Below are positions 49,693-58,700 of a stretch of DNA of 64,000 bases, piece after piece. Made by a program: the position numbers and the translations under genes. The stretch's first letter is position 1. The number at the start of each line of letters is the position of its first letter. Where the stretch lies: positions 1-64,000 of the IMG/VR virus record IMGVR_UViG_3300010885_030646. One strand, written 5' to 3'. The notes beneath the pieces were generated by a model. That model saw nothing but the letters and a program-made list of their open reading frames with translations. It ran no database searches and was not told the origin of the DNA. The DNA comes from a virus.

Positions 49693-51048
49693 TTACCCTA
49701 ATCTAGATTTGATTGCAGCCAATGGATCAGGCGATTGTCCTAGTCTTAGCAGTGTGTTTGAATCTGTTCCTGTATAAGGTAATTTACCCAGTGCACCGCT
49801 TATGGCACCGCCTGCGCCGGTTACACTGCTTAGAGCAGATGTGGCGCCGCTTATGGCACCGTTTAGTGATGCTGTTACACTTCCTAGGCCGCCGGCACCA
49901 GACGCCCTGGCCAACAATCCGCCAGCATCTAGACCACCAGACAGCAAGCCTTTAGCTTTGCTTGCGGCATCAGTCAATGCAGATGTGTCAACTGCTTGTG
50001 GGCTGAAGTCTGGCAATCCTATTTTATCACTGCCAACTAGTTTGGCAGTGGCCGCATTTAATGTAGACCTATCAATGGTTCCTTTGAATCCTGCGGCCGG
50101 AACAATGCCGGCCACTGCGGCCGGTAATTTAGTGTCGCTGAAATTAACTGCAAACTCTCCTTGTTTGGCCAGTGAGTCCATCTGAGTTGTCAGCCCAGAT
50201 GTTAATTTACTGGCAGCGCCTCCGAGTGCTCCGGCGGCACCTCCAACTGCTCCGGATAATGCGCCTGTGGCACCACCAAGTGCTCCGGATAGTGCTCCGG
50301 TGGCACCTCCAAGTGCTCCACCAATACCTCCAGACAATACATTGGCTACACCCGATGCACCGCCAGATAGTGCTCCAGATATTCCTGCTATTGCACCAGT
50401 GGCGCCAGATGTAGTTTTGGCCCATTCAACTGCTGTGCCAACTCCATATTTACTGGCATTGGCCAATAGTCCACCAAGTTGCGCTGTGCCGTTATTGGCC
50501 AATGATGAAACACTGCCAAGATTGCTGGTGATACCACCAAGTGCTCCAGATAATGCCCCAGTGGCACCTCCAACTGCTCCGGACAATGCGCTGGTGGCAC
50601 CGCCAAGTGCTCCGGACAATGCTCCAGTGGCACTGCCGAGTGCTCCAGACAATGCGCCGGCGGCGCCGCCCAGGCCTCCTGCCAATCCGCCCAATGCCCC
50701 AGTGGCACTGCCAAGTGCGCCCGATAACCCACTGGTTAAACTAGATAAGCTGCCAGAAGCCAGACTGCTCAATTCTTTGGGGAGTTCTACTAGACCGGCA
50801 GTGGGCGATATTAAACTTTTTCCAGCATTTGCAGCCGCATTATATAACAGGCCGGTTGGTGCTTTTAAATCTGTGCCAGGCGTTACAATTTCTCCAGTTT
50901 TGACCAAGGTGTCAAAACTAGATTTCATTAGGCCAAACTGTATTTTATCCTGCAGTGGAGGATTTTTTAACAGGTCGGTTACTGCAGACACTCCATCTTT
51001 GCCGGTCCATACACTGGGACTTTTTAATACATCAGTTAATCCAATCAT
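49693..51048 (-). CDS. Glycine/alanine-rich repetitive tail protein, 451 residues
   Basis: N-terminal LTDVLKSPSVWTGKDGVSAV looks like the continuation of the domain at the end of the upstream gene. Then two low-complexity blocks (residues about 107-172 and 224-279) of 11-residue units GALSGALGGAT/GALSGAVGGAA, rich in G and A with spaced leucines: a glycine-zipper pattern. A third, weaker block lies near 395-430. Between them is an ordinary segment (YGVGTAVEWAK). The start overlaps the previous stop as ATGA. Sited between gp5 and gp25, it could be a hub or membrane-contact protein; function unknown. Confidence 0.75.
   Translation of the reverse strand: MIGLTDVLKSPSVWTGKDGVSAVTDLLKNPPLQDKIQFGLMKSSFDTLVKTGEIVTPGTDLKAPTGLLYNAAANAGKSLISPTAGLVELPKELSSLASGSLSSLTSGLSGALGSATGALGGLAGGLGGAAGALSGALGSATGALSGALGGATSALSGAVGGATGALSGALGGITSNLGSVSSLANNGTAQLGGLLANASKYGVGTAVEWAKTTSGATGAIAGISGALSGGASGVANVLSGGIGGALGGATGALSGALGGATGALSGAVGGAAGALGGAASKLTSGLTTQMDSLAKQGEFAVNFSDTKLPAAVAGIVPAAGFKGTIDRSTLNAATAKLVGSDKIGLPDFSPQAVDTSALTDAASKAKGLLSGGLDAGGLLARASGAGGLGSVTASLNGAISGATSALSSVTGAGGAISGALGKLPYTGTDSNTLLRLGQSPDPLAAIKSRLG
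50212..50379 (-). repeat. 33-bp tandem coding repeat, block 2
   Basis: Codes residues about 224-279 of the glycine-zipper protein in 11-residue (33 bp) steps. The plus strand shows repeated aagtgctccggatagtgctc-like units. Confidence 0.8.
50533..50730 (-). repeat. 33-bp tandem coding repeat, block 1
   Basis: Codes residues about 107-172 of the same protein. The period is 33 bp with substitutions mainly at third codon positions, so it is maintained at protein level. Confidence 0.8.
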
Positions 51049-51575
51049 TGTGCTTGTCCTAAAAATCTAGCAGTGGTGCCGCATTTTAAATATCCAGCAT
51101 CTTCCAGCTGTTGTGAACTCAGTCCATATTTGCCAACACCCAGTTCATCAGTCACAACGTCGGCAGGTTGGCACACACTGGCCGCAACAGCGGCCATAAC
51201 GGCCTGCACTTGCGATGTTGATAGTGGACCGATGCCTTCTGTCACAGTTGATTGACCCACATAGTCTGCCACTGTGATACCATTGTTGATGGGTACATTG
51301 GCCAGAACAGGCAACGAAGATATTATGCCGCTGTTATAAATTGCCAGTAACGGTGTATCTGGAACACCTGCTGTGCCACGATCAAGACGAGATTGAGTGA
51401 ATTGAATTGTTGTGTTTTCTCGAGACTGTAATTGATCTCCTGATCTTAGCCCAACAAATGCGCCAGCGGCCAACTGTTGAAGATATATTTTCTCTGCTTG
51501 CACTAATGTAGAACCTGCAGGGCCGTCAAGTGTGACGAATTGTCCGTTTGGCAATGCAAATGTAAACTTAACCAT
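51045..51575 (-). CDS. Tail/baseplate-associated protein, 176 residues
   Basis: N-terminal VKFTFALPNGQFVTLDGPAG and TLVQAEKIYLQQLAAGAFVG, a middle PINNGITVADYVGQ, and a C-terminal GVGKYGLSSQQLEDAGYLK. The KYGLxxQQLExAGYLK segment is remembered as continuous with the VWTGKDG segment that starts the next gene, so in relatives these may be one protein. Here the two frames are offset by -1 and meet in an ATGA overlap. Confidence 0.7.
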   Translation of the reverse strand: MVKFTFALPNGQFVTLDGPAGSTLVQAEKIYLQQLAAGAFVGLRSGDQLQSRENTTIQFTQSRLDRGTAGVPDTPLLAIYNSGIISSLPVLANVPINNGITVADYVGQSTVTEGIGPLSTSQVQAVMAAVAASVCQPADVVTDELGVGKYGLSSQQLEDAGYLKCGTTARFLGQAQ

Positions 51576-53097
51576 TTGAACTACCTGTTACTGTTCCGCT
51601 CCAACCTGACGGCAATGGCGGAGTATTGGGCGGAGTAGTTGGTTGCCCTTCTTCCATGGCCACTTCAACTTCTACACCTTGATTATGGAATGGCCATGGT
51701 TCGTGTGTGGGAGCTCGTGTCACAATACTTTCCAATCCTGTAGCAGAAATCTGCCAACCTGTGGCATTGTTAAACTCAGTGTCGGGCATTATGCGTTTTT
51801 CTAGTTTGACAGGAGGTTCTACATTTTCAGCAGATCCGCCGTTGAGATCAATTCCTCCAGCTCGTAATACCATTGCACCACCTGCGTTCCATGATCCGTT
51901 GTTGCTGACCATTGCAAGACTGCCGTCGGCACGTACACCAATGCGGGCTTTGCTGTAAAGAGTCATTTCAGTGTTGCTGGCCAGGGTTATTGTTCTTTCA
52001 CTTTCTAGCGTTGTGCCGGTCATGCTTTTCATATTGATTGTGCCGCCAGCAAACATGTTGATATCTTTGTCTGCATGTAGATTAATTGTGCCTTGTGTGC
52101 GAACATTAACTGAGTTTGTGGCGTACACATCAATTGTGCCTTCTTGTCCAAATTCTAACCAGGCTTGGCCATTGGCATGAATGATGTAGAAAAAGTTGCC
52201 GTCGTCACTCATGGTGATTTGATGTCCGCCAGCAGTGCGAATTCGCACTAGTTGATCGTCACCTTCTAAATTGCCGTCATCCAGCACAATGCTGTGACCA
52301 CCTTTGCGTCCAATCACAGTGACGTCTGCCGCACTGATTGACCCAGCGGCAATGCGTTTTTTAATGTCAGATTCAGTTATACCGCCTTGGTATACTGCAC
52401 GTCCCGGAGTGCTTACTCCAAACACAGCACTGGGACTTTCTCGCTGACTGGTTGATCCTATCGGTCCACGTTGTGTATCGCCCAGTGTGCCTTGCTGGAA
52501 CATTTCTGCAGCCAGAAAACTGTGTACTGGCTTTGGCTGGTTAAAGAACTGTGGGTTATCATCAATTTTAGAATTGTTTGGATTGATTTCGGTCACTGGC
52601 AACACTGTGGCGCCATTGTAATAGCTTTTTTGATCACTGTTTTGCAAGTCAAACGCCTTGCTGGATCCGATTGCAGGAACCATGTGCGTTATGCCTGCGT
52701 TTGGAATGCAACCTATGTAGTATCCAAAGTTGGGATCGCCGCCGGCAAATACACACAGCACACTTACTCCAATGTCCGGAGGAGTAAACCACATGCCGTA
52801 ACTTTGTGGATTACCATCAAGGTATCCGCCCACACTAGTGGTGTCGCCTTTCTTGCCAGGGCTTGGTGGAGTTGATCCATAAAATCCCGGGGCATAACCA
52901 ACTGTGCGCCATAATGTTTTATTCTCAGGGTCTCCTCCACCAAATTGCTCAATGTAAACTTGTAGTCGCCCTTGTCTGGTAGGGTCAACATTATTTTTTA
53001 CCACTCCAACAAATGGTCCAAACTGCGAAGGTATGCCGCCGCGGTCAAGTTTATAATTGGGCGCAACGCCTTTGGTTCTAATAATATTATCTGCCAT
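51568..53097 (-). CDS. gp5: Baseplate hub protein gp5-like (OB-fold and beta-helix)
   Basis: 509 residues. Residues about 25-150 form the OB-fold needle base (FGPFVGVVKNNVDPTRQGRL; WRTVGYAPGFYG; MWFTPPDIGVSVLCVFAGGD). Residues about 270-420 are the repetitive beta-helix of the spike (VRIRTAGGHQITMSDDGN; INLHADKDINMFAGGTINMK; ITLASNTEMTLYSKA). The linker of about 120 residues between them shows no lysozyme motif, unlike T4 gp5 (575 residues with a lysozyme domain). It overlaps the next gene by 8 nt. Confidence 0.85.
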   Translation of the reverse strand: MADNIIRTKGVAPNYKLDRGGIPSQFGPFVGVVKNNVDPTRQGRLQVYIEQFGGGDPENKTLWRTVGYAPGFYGSTPPSPGKKGDTTSVGGYLDGNPQSYGMWFTPPDIGVSVLCVFAGGDPNFGYYIGCIPNAGITHMVPAIGSSKAFDLQNSDQKSYYNGATVLPVTEINPNNSKIDDNPQFFNQPKPVHSFLAAEMFQQGTLGDTQRGPIGSTSQRESPSAVFGVSTPGRAVYQGGITESDIKKRIAAGSISAADVTVIGRKGGHSIVLDDGNLEGDDQLVRIRTAGGHQITMSDDGNFFYIIHANGQAWLEFGQEGTIDVYATNSVNVRTQGTINLHADKDINMFAGGTINMKSMTGTTLESERTITLASNTEMTLYSKARIGVRADGSLAMVSNNGSWNAGGAMVLRAGGIDLNGGSAENVEPPVKLEKRIMPDTEFNNATGWQISATGLESIVTRAPTHEPWPFHNQGVEVEVAMEEGQPTTPPNTPPLPSGWSGTVTGSSNG

Positions 53098-54665
53098 TAT
53101 GTTTCTCTGTTGATTTTTTGTACTGGTGTTGTTGATGTGGTGTTGGCCGCATTTGCATTGGTTTGAGCTGCTCTGGCAGCATTGGCCTGTGCGGCACGCT
53201 CACGCAAACTACCAGGCCTAATGTTAGGATTGCCTAGTTGCGTTCCTTGTGCCAGTATTGGATTTCCTGTGGCTGCTCCACCGCCGGTGTTGCTAAATGG
53301 CGGAGGAGGAGGCAATGCAGGTGGGCGCACAGCTGGGGGTGGCGGTGGGGTAGCATCGGCTCGTTCTACTGTGGCGGCCGCTGTGGCGATTTTGGCGGGA
53401 GCATCTGGAATTAACACATCAACTTGCACCCCTTTGATGTCCTGTTCAAATTTGCCTTTGCTAAATTTGCTAGTAACTTCTGTTGCCACGTATGTATAGA
53501 TGGCCTGAGGTGCACCAGAAACATTTGGATTTGCCAGCCCAGTTCCTGTTAAGTCATAATCTACACCAGGACTCCATTGTAGGTCAAAAATAATTTGCTG
53601 TGCATCAAAATTAATTGAGCCGTCAGCATTAAACGGATTAAAATTATAGTTCAATGAACTGATACCAGTGGCCGCTTCTCCTTGCTGTAGCCAGGCTGGA
53701 TCGCCAACAATGGTCAACTCACATTTGGCAATATCAGTTGGGCTATACAAATAGTCGGCAGCAGATGCACCTATTGAATTTGTCAGTCCTTCGGCACCTT
53801 GACTGCTACTGCCAGCCACTGCGGCCTGGTATTCACGTCCGGGTGTGTTTCTATTATTTTTTGTGTTGGAATCAGTGAGAATTTTTGGATTGTTGAATGT
53901 GTTTTTATATAAACTATTGAACTTTTGTTCGAATCTTAGAACTGATGTGTTTTGCCCAGTGAACCAATACTTGTAACTTTTGTGGCGTCCACGTATTTTA
54001 CTCTCTGGAAAATATTCACTTTGCATACTGTTTATAGGATATGCAGAAATTACATACTTGATATTATACGCATCATCTCCACGTTTTTCGTCAAAGGCAA
54101 TAGGTGTAGTTTCTACAGAAATTTTATACCACATTAAATTACCCAGGGGTTTTTGTGGTTTTGTCTCTTGAGAGACTTCATCAACAATATAAGCAGCCTG
54201 ATCAGCAATGTATGTGCTGTTTTTTAATATTTCATCTAAGACAGTTATGATTGGTTGACCAGCAGTGATTCCAAATGTTCTAACATCATAATCAGCCGAG
54301 TTGCTTTCAGGATTCACTTTGTCAGCAGGATTTTTTGCCTGTTGCATTGGAAGTTTTGCTTTGTTGGGTTTTCCGCCTTTGGTAACAAGAGCGTCACCCA
54401 GTGCTGCCGGGGCAAACTCCACACTGTAAATGTTTGCCACTTTAAACACGCCTTCTTTTACTAAATCTGCTTCGGTCTTATTCAAAAATTCCATCAACCC
54501 AACTGCAATATTTTTCTTTACACTGGGGGCTGCATTGGCCTTGGGTGGTGCAGCCGCAGGTGCCGCTGGTGCGGCAGCCGCACTATCGTTAATGGATCGT
54601 ACGCCAGGTTCCGCACTGCCGTCGTCGCCTACGTAATTTCCAAGGGTGTCGTATATTCCTGCCAT
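53097..54665 (-). CDS. Virion structural protein, baseplate hub region, 522 residues
   Basis: Not identified by name. The N-terminal AAAAPAAPAAAPPKANAA is a proline/alanine linker; the body (residues about 50-410) includes FLNKTEADLVKEGVFKVAN, YKISVETTPIAFDEKRGDD, AYPINSMQSEYFP, and DLQWSPGVDYDL; the tail is low complexity with PPPPPAVRPPALPPPPP. It is a late gene between gp5 and a coiled-coil protein, so a hub function such as that of gp27 is possible but unproven. A clear ribosome site (AAGGAAAAC) precedes the ATG. Confidence 0.7.
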   Translation of the reverse strand: MAGIYDTLGNYVGDDGSAEPGVRSINDSAAAAPAAPAAAPPKANAAPSVKKNIAVGLMEFLNKTEADLVKEGVFKVANIYSVEFAPAALGDALVTKGGKPNKAKLPMQQAKNPADKVNPESNSADYDVRTFGITAGQPIITVLDEILKNSTYIADQAAYIVDEVSQETKPQKPLGNLMWYKISVETTPIAFDEKRGDDAYNIKYVISAYPINSMQSEYFPESKIRGRHKSYKYWFTGQNTSVLRFEQKFNSLYKNTFNNPKILTDSNTKNNRNTPGREYQAAVAGSSSQGAEGLTNSIGASAADYLYSPTDIAKCELTIVGDPAWLQQGEAATGISSLNYNFNPFNADGSINFDAQQIIFDLQWSPGVDYDLTGTGLANPNVSGAPQAIYTYVATEVTSKFSKGKFEQDIKGVQVDVLIPDAPAKIATAAATVERADATPPPPPAVRPPALPPPPPFSNTGGGAATGNPILAQGTQLGNPNIRPGSLRERAAQANAARAAQTNANAANTTSTTPVQKINRET

Positions 54666-54674
54666 ATGTTTTCC

Positions 54675-56114
54675 TTAAAAATTCCCGGGGGCAAATGACA
54701 TGCCGCTGTCATTTACTAGATTATAATCTGAACCGGTAGCCATCAAGGCTGTAGGACTAACTGTATCCTTAAGAGGTGGTGCTGCCGGAGGTGTGGATGG
54801 CTTGGCTGGTGTAGGAGTGGTTGTTCTTCCATCCGCTGGCGACACCTCGGCTAGTGCAACTCCTTTGGTCAACAGGTCTTTTACAGTGCCGCCCGAAATT
54901 TGAATACTTGATTTAACCACACCTAAACTACTGCCAAGCCCGACCTGGTACGGAACTGGTTGAGCTTGTATTTGATATTCAACCAACTTGTTAGACACAG
55001 AGAACTGAATGTCTTTCAACCTAAAAGGTATAATTTTTTCTACAACAGCACTTTTATTATCAGAGTCACTGGCCTGAACAATTTTTCCATTTTCGTCATA
55101 GCCGTAAAAGCGTATGACCAATGCAAAGTATGCTGATATGGGCTTGATGCTGTCATTTTTGTATAGTGTTGTTACTGCTTGTGCAAGGTTATTGATAAGT
55201 GTTATACTTGCTGTTTCAGTCACTGTAAAACTCAATTCTACTGCATTGTGTGCCAGGCCACTGCCCTTGCCTGTGATTTTACTTTTTAGTACAAAATTAT
55301 CAAAGTAGTAATCTAAGCCAAAGAATGGATTTCTTCCTGCAGACTTTGAAACACCGGCCACTGCGCCACTGCTGTTCAAGTCAGGTTGTACACCTTCAAC
55401 TGTGGACGGTGCACCACCACTTTGTATCAACAGGTTGTACTGACTCACTGCTATCTTGCTGGTTTTTTGTAAGGTAGTGTATTGTTCTGGAGTCATCAAA
55501 TACCAACCAATGTTGTAGGTGTAACTGGCATACTGGTCTAACACATTGTTCCTGGGTGTAAATGTTGATTGGTTGGTCTGGGCAGCTGATATAATTTGTT
55601 TGGTGTTGGCCGCTGTGACACCATCCTCACCAGTGGCACCCACACCAGGTTCGCCACCGGGACGGCCTTCTGAATCGTTGCCGGTGTTGGCTGGCGGAAC
55701 ACTTTGTGTTTCTGTCAGGGTCTTTACCGGCGGGTTGGTTCCGGTTTCGGTATTCTGTGCCAAGGTGGCAGCTTCGGTAGTGGTCAATCGACCTGTGCTG
55801 GCCGGAGCCGGTGCAGGATTCTGTGTGGCACCGGCGGCGCTGTTAGCAACATCTGCGGCTGCTGACTGTGCAGGGGGTTCATCAGGAATGGCCGCTATCT
55901 GTGCTTGAACATCAGTTGCTCGTTGTTCTAATGTGGCTATTCTCTCTTGGGTTCTTGCTATAGTTGCTTCTTGCGATGTAATTAAATCAGCCAGTGCAGG
56001 ATTGGCGCGACTTTCTGCCAAAAATCCCCCAAGCCGCGTAAGTTCACCTTGCAACTTAACAATTTCTTGCTGTATCTGGGTAAGTTCAGATTGTAGCTCT
56101 GCTCTGGTTGCCAT
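54675..56114 (-). CDS. Coiled-coil virion protein, 479 residues
   Basis: Residues 1-95 are a strong heptad coiled coil (QSELTQIQQEIVKLQGELTR, then IARTQERIATLEQRATDVQ). A low-complexity A/T/P linker follows to about residue 180. The folded part includes YTYNIGWYLMTPEQYTTLQ, GLDYYFDNFVLKSKITGKG, AHNAVELSFTVTET, and ISAYFALVIRFYGYDENG, with a proline-rich tail. It resembles the preceding protein's region in style. Hub or tail-terminator adaptor role is a guess. Confidence 0.7.
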   Translation of the reverse strand: MATRAELQSELTQIQQEIVKLQGELTRLGGFLAESRANPALADLITSQEATIARTQERIATLEQRATDVQAQIAAIPDEPPAQSAAADVANSAAGATQNPAPAPASTGRLTTTEAATLAQNTETGTNPPVKTLTETQSVPPANTGNDSEGRPGGEPGVGATGEDGVTAANTKQIISAAQTNQSTFTPRNNVLDQYASYTYNIGWYLMTPEQYTTLQKTSKIAVSQYNLLIQSGGAPSTVEGVQPDLNSSGAVAGVSKSAGRNPFFGLDYYFDNFVLKSKITGKGSGLAHNAVELSFTVTETASITLINNLAQAVTTLYKNDSIKPISAYFALVIRFYGYDENGKIVQASDSDNKSAVVEKIIPFRLKDIQFSVSNKLVEYQIQAQPVPYQVGLGSSLGVVKSSIQISGGTVKDLLTKGVALAEVSPADGRTTTPTPAKPSTPPAAPPLKDTVSPTALMATGSDYNLVNDSGMSFAPGNF

Positions 56115-56117
56115 GGT

Positions 56118-56417
56118 TTAAAATCCCAGCACTGAACGCAGTGTGCTCAACTTGGGCACGTAGATAAAAGTATCTATCACAAAATCCAACGGAGGTTTGG
56201 TCAGTGTGTTGGGATTGCGTTGATAAAACACCCACCATAGGCCTGAGTTGTCGTACAGGTCAAATGCCAACAGGTCTGGACGATACTGATAGGTCTGATT
56301 GATTGTGAATGGCAGGTCATCCGTTTGGCTGGGTATTGGTCTGTTGACCATGGTGTCCAAAAAGAACTGACTGTACCCTGTGGTATAGTACGGACTGGTT
56401 GCGTTGTAGGTTGCCAT
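56118..56417 (-). CDS. gp53: Baseplate wedge protein gp53-like
   Basis: 99 residues. Signature YRPDLLAFDLYDNSGLWWVF, RNPNTLTKPPLDFVIDT, and FIYVPKLSTLRSVLGF, the conserved core of gp53-like/LysM-like proteins. T4 gp53 is larger (196 residues), so this is the core alone. The start overlaps the stop of the preceding gene by 1 nt; the ORF ends 3 nt before the next start. Confidence 0.78.
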   Translation of the reverse strand: MATYNATSPYYTTGYSQFFLDTMVNRPIPSQTDDLPFTINQTYQYRPDLLAFDLYDNSGLWWVFYQRNPNTLTKPPLDFVIDTFIYVPKLSTLRSVLGF

Positions 56418-58642
56418 TACCAGAATCCTCCTTTGAGTAGGTCACCATTGGCATACTGACGTAGGCTGAACTGTTGGCTCTGTTGCTTGCGGCTTTGAAC
56501 CGGCAGCAGTGATATGCTTATGTTCATCTTTGTTGGCACATAGGTGGGACTGTTTTGACCAAATGATGCAGGTGCTGGTGGTTTGCTCATGCCACCTTTG
56601 GGTAATCCGGCGTTGGCCAAACGGTTGATGGCTCCACCTAGTACATTGCCCAGTATGCCACCACCCCAGGTTGTGCCAGGGCCTGTGGGATTGGTGCTTT
56701 GACGTTTGTTCAGCATGTTACTGTTGTTGACATTGGGACTGCGAGCACGTATATAGTCCACATCTACAGGCAGGTCGTAGGTAAAAGACTGCACCACACA
56801 GGGATGTTCGTTGAATTGGTATTCACCCAGTCCGGTTAGATACACCAATGGAGGTGGTGTGCCACGTTGAGGATCTTGACCATAGAACATTTTTGTCACT
56901 GATTTAAAAAAGTGTATCACTGCCAACAGATATTCAGCCTCTGTTGTGCTTTGTGCAGTAAATGGACAACTCAGTGTGACTGGTTCAACTGAACTGCTTT
57001 GATAGTAGTAGCCTTTGTAGTTGCTGTGTGTTAGATCATAACTGGCATAGTTGGCCTTGTACGAAGTGCCAATTGTGGGCGTGTAGGGAAATATAATTCC
57101 TGTGCCTTTTAGTGGCTGTAATATTCCAGGTTCCGGAGCATTGTACAAATAATCAGCACCTGGTGCTAGTCGTAACTTAACACGCCAATCACCGTTGTTG
57201 GGATTTCTGCGCTGGTTGGCAATGGTGTTCTGTGCTCGTGCCTTGTCCAAGGTGCCTTGTTTTATGGCAGCATTGAGATTGGTACGCTCTTCTTCTTCTT
57301 CAGGATTGGCGGCAAAGTCTCCAGAAGGTTGTATTGTGACTGGATCGTCGGCACCCACAGCCTCGGGATTGAATACATTTTCAGTAACCCCGGCAGTTCC
57401 AGTTGGATCAAAAATATTTTCTGCATTTGGGTCAACTGTGGGTTCAACTTCTATGGCTTCTGTGGCTAGTATTCGTCGATTCTCTGCTTGTTCTAGTTCC
57501 AGTGCGTCTGCTTCCTCATCTGTCATTACAGGCACATCTGTGGGTTCAAACTCTGTTGCTTCTTGTTCTGCTAGTGCTTGTTCTGCTTCGAATCTTGCCT
57601 GTTCAAATGGATCTGAGTTGGGCTCAACGTTGGCAGGATCAAATACTGATTCTTCTCCGGCGTTGATTGTCTCTCCTGGATCAAAAACATTCTCACCAGG
57701 ATCAACTGTGGGGTCAACTTCTATGGCTTCTGTGGACAAGACACGACGATTTTCAGCTTGTTGTGCATCAAGTGCATCAGCTTCCTCATCTGTTAGAAAT
57801 GCCACATCTCCAGGATCAAATTCTCGTGGTTCTCCGTCGAGTTCAAGTCCTGCTTCAAATCTTGCCTGTTCAAATGGATCCGAGTTAGGATCAACATTGT
57901 TGGGATCAAATACTGATTCTTCTCCGGCGTTGAATGTATTGCCTGGATCAAACACATTTTCAACTGCGTCAGCAGTTTTACCTGGTGCGTCGCCTCTGAA
58001 ATACGTTCCACCGGTTTCTTCATTGATTGCAAACCCGGGCTGTAGATTGCCATCGTCGTCATATGCAGGAAATTGACTTGGGTCACTTGCAGGATTTAAT
58101 TCAGCAGCACTTTTTGGTACTGCTGTGCTGGCTGGTAAAACATCTTTTGTGCTTTTGAAAATTGAACCAATTGAACTTGCCAAGGATAACGCAGCCAATG
58201 GATTGGCTGCCGCTGCCCCCAGTGCCGCTGCCCCCAGTGTGTTTAGTAATCCAGATGAATTGCTTAATAAACTGCCCGAGCTGGGCGCTGGCGTTGACAC
58301 ATTGTATGGCAGTTGTTTGGCACCAGGATCAACCAGTGGACTTACGCCGCCATTACGATTGCCAGCTGATGCAACCGAGTCAGGAACACCCAGGCCGGTA
58401 GCTGGTGGAGTTTTTCCAGAGGCCGAAGTCACTGCCGCAGTGGCATTGTTTGTGGCCAACTGTGTAGCTTTTACTGCTGTGGTGGCAGCTTCAACTGCCG
58501 CCAGTGCCGCAGGAGACGGTGTTCGGCCGGCTTTTTGTGCCGCAATCACTGTGTTTTGAGCCGCTGCCAACGTTTTGATTGCCACAGCATTTTCACGTTG
58601 TGCTTGTGCGGCTTGTGCGGTTAGTGATGGGGTGGTTGCCAT
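56417..58642 (-). CDS. gp48: gp48-like baseplate tail-tube cap with N-terminal extension
   Basis: 741 residues. The C-terminal 280 residues are recognisable: DWRVKLRLAPGADYLYN, GIIFPYTPTIGTSYKANYAS, HSNYKGYYYQSSSVEPVTLS, AEYLLAVIHFFKSVTKMFYG and DLPVDVDYIRARS. T4 gp48 is about 360 residues. The N-terminal 430 residues add an alanine-rich helix, a TGA/LLNTLGAAA stretch and two acidic repeats of about 90 residues (ENVFDPG...EAIEVDPTVDP). First gene of the late block, under the AATAAATA box at 58661, with TAGGAAAA as ribosome site. Confidence 0.75.
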   Translation of the reverse strand: MATTPSLTAQAAQAQRENAVAIKTLAAAQNTVIAAQKAGRTPSPAALAAVEAATTAVKATQLATNNATAAVTSASGKTPPATGLGVPDSVASAGNRNGGVSPLVDPGAKQLPYNVSTPAPSSGSLLSNSSGLLNTLGAAALGAAAANPLAALSLASSIGSIFKSTKDVLPASTAVPKSAAELNPASDPSQFPAYDDDGNLQPGFAINEETGGTYFRGDAPGKTADAVENVFDPGNTFNAGEESVFDPNNVDPNSDPFEQARFEAGLELDGEPREFDPGDVAFLTDEEADALDAQQAENRRVLSTEAIEVDPTVDPGENVFDPGETINAGEESVFDPANVEPNSDPFEQARFEAEQALAEQEATEFEPTDVPVMTDEEADALELEQAENRRILATEAIEVEPTVDPNAENIFDPTGTAGVTENVFNPEAVGADDPVTIQPSGDFAANPEEEEERTNLNAAIKQGTLDKARAQNTIANQRRNPNNGDWRVKLRLAPGADYLYNAPEPGILQPLKGTGIIFPYTPTIGTSYKANYASYDLTHSNYKGYYYQSSSVEPVTLSCPFTAQSTTEAEYLLAVIHFFKSVTKMFYGQDPQRGTPPPLVYLTGLGEYQFNEHPCVVQSFTYDLPVDVDYIRARSPNVNNSNMLNKRQSTNPTGPGTTWGGGILGNVLGGAINRLANAGLPKGGMSKPPAPASFGQNSPTYVPTKMNISISLLPVQSRKQQSQQFSLRQYANGDLLKGGFW
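57422..57961 (-). repeat. Two direct coding repeats of about 270 bp
   Basis: 57695-57961 (residues about 228-316) and 57422-57694 (residues about 317-407) of the gp48-like gene encode near-identical acidic units beginning ENVFDPG and containing SVFDPNNVDPNSDPFEQARF. A third, partial copy follows (ENIFDPTGT). This points to an in-gene duplication. Confidence 0.85.
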
Positions 58643-58660
58643 AATGATTTTCCTATACAG

Positions 58661-58668
58661 TATTTATT
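58661..58668 (-). promoter_or_regulatory. Late promoter box AATAAATA
   Basis: Minus strand AATAAATA, seven of eight consensus bases, 18 nt upstream of the gp48-like start. It should drive the whole late block. Confidence 0.6.
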
Positions 58669-58700
58669 GCAGAAATAAACTGGCTATATAATGATAAAGG

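Noticed and set aside
50267-51070. Long plus-strand ORF (267 codons) antisense to the glycine-zipper protein
   Set aside because: Its proline/alanine composition is the mirror of the G/A repeats; no start signal or conserved motif. Same reasoning applies to the plus-strand ORFs 57195-58076 and 58125-58559 antisense to the gp48-like gene.
51050-51075. Programmed -1 frameshift at ATTTTTA
   Set aside because: The heptamer does not fit XXXYYYZ well (A/TTT/TTA), and ATGA coupling alone explains the arrangement as it does across the window; left as an open alternative only.
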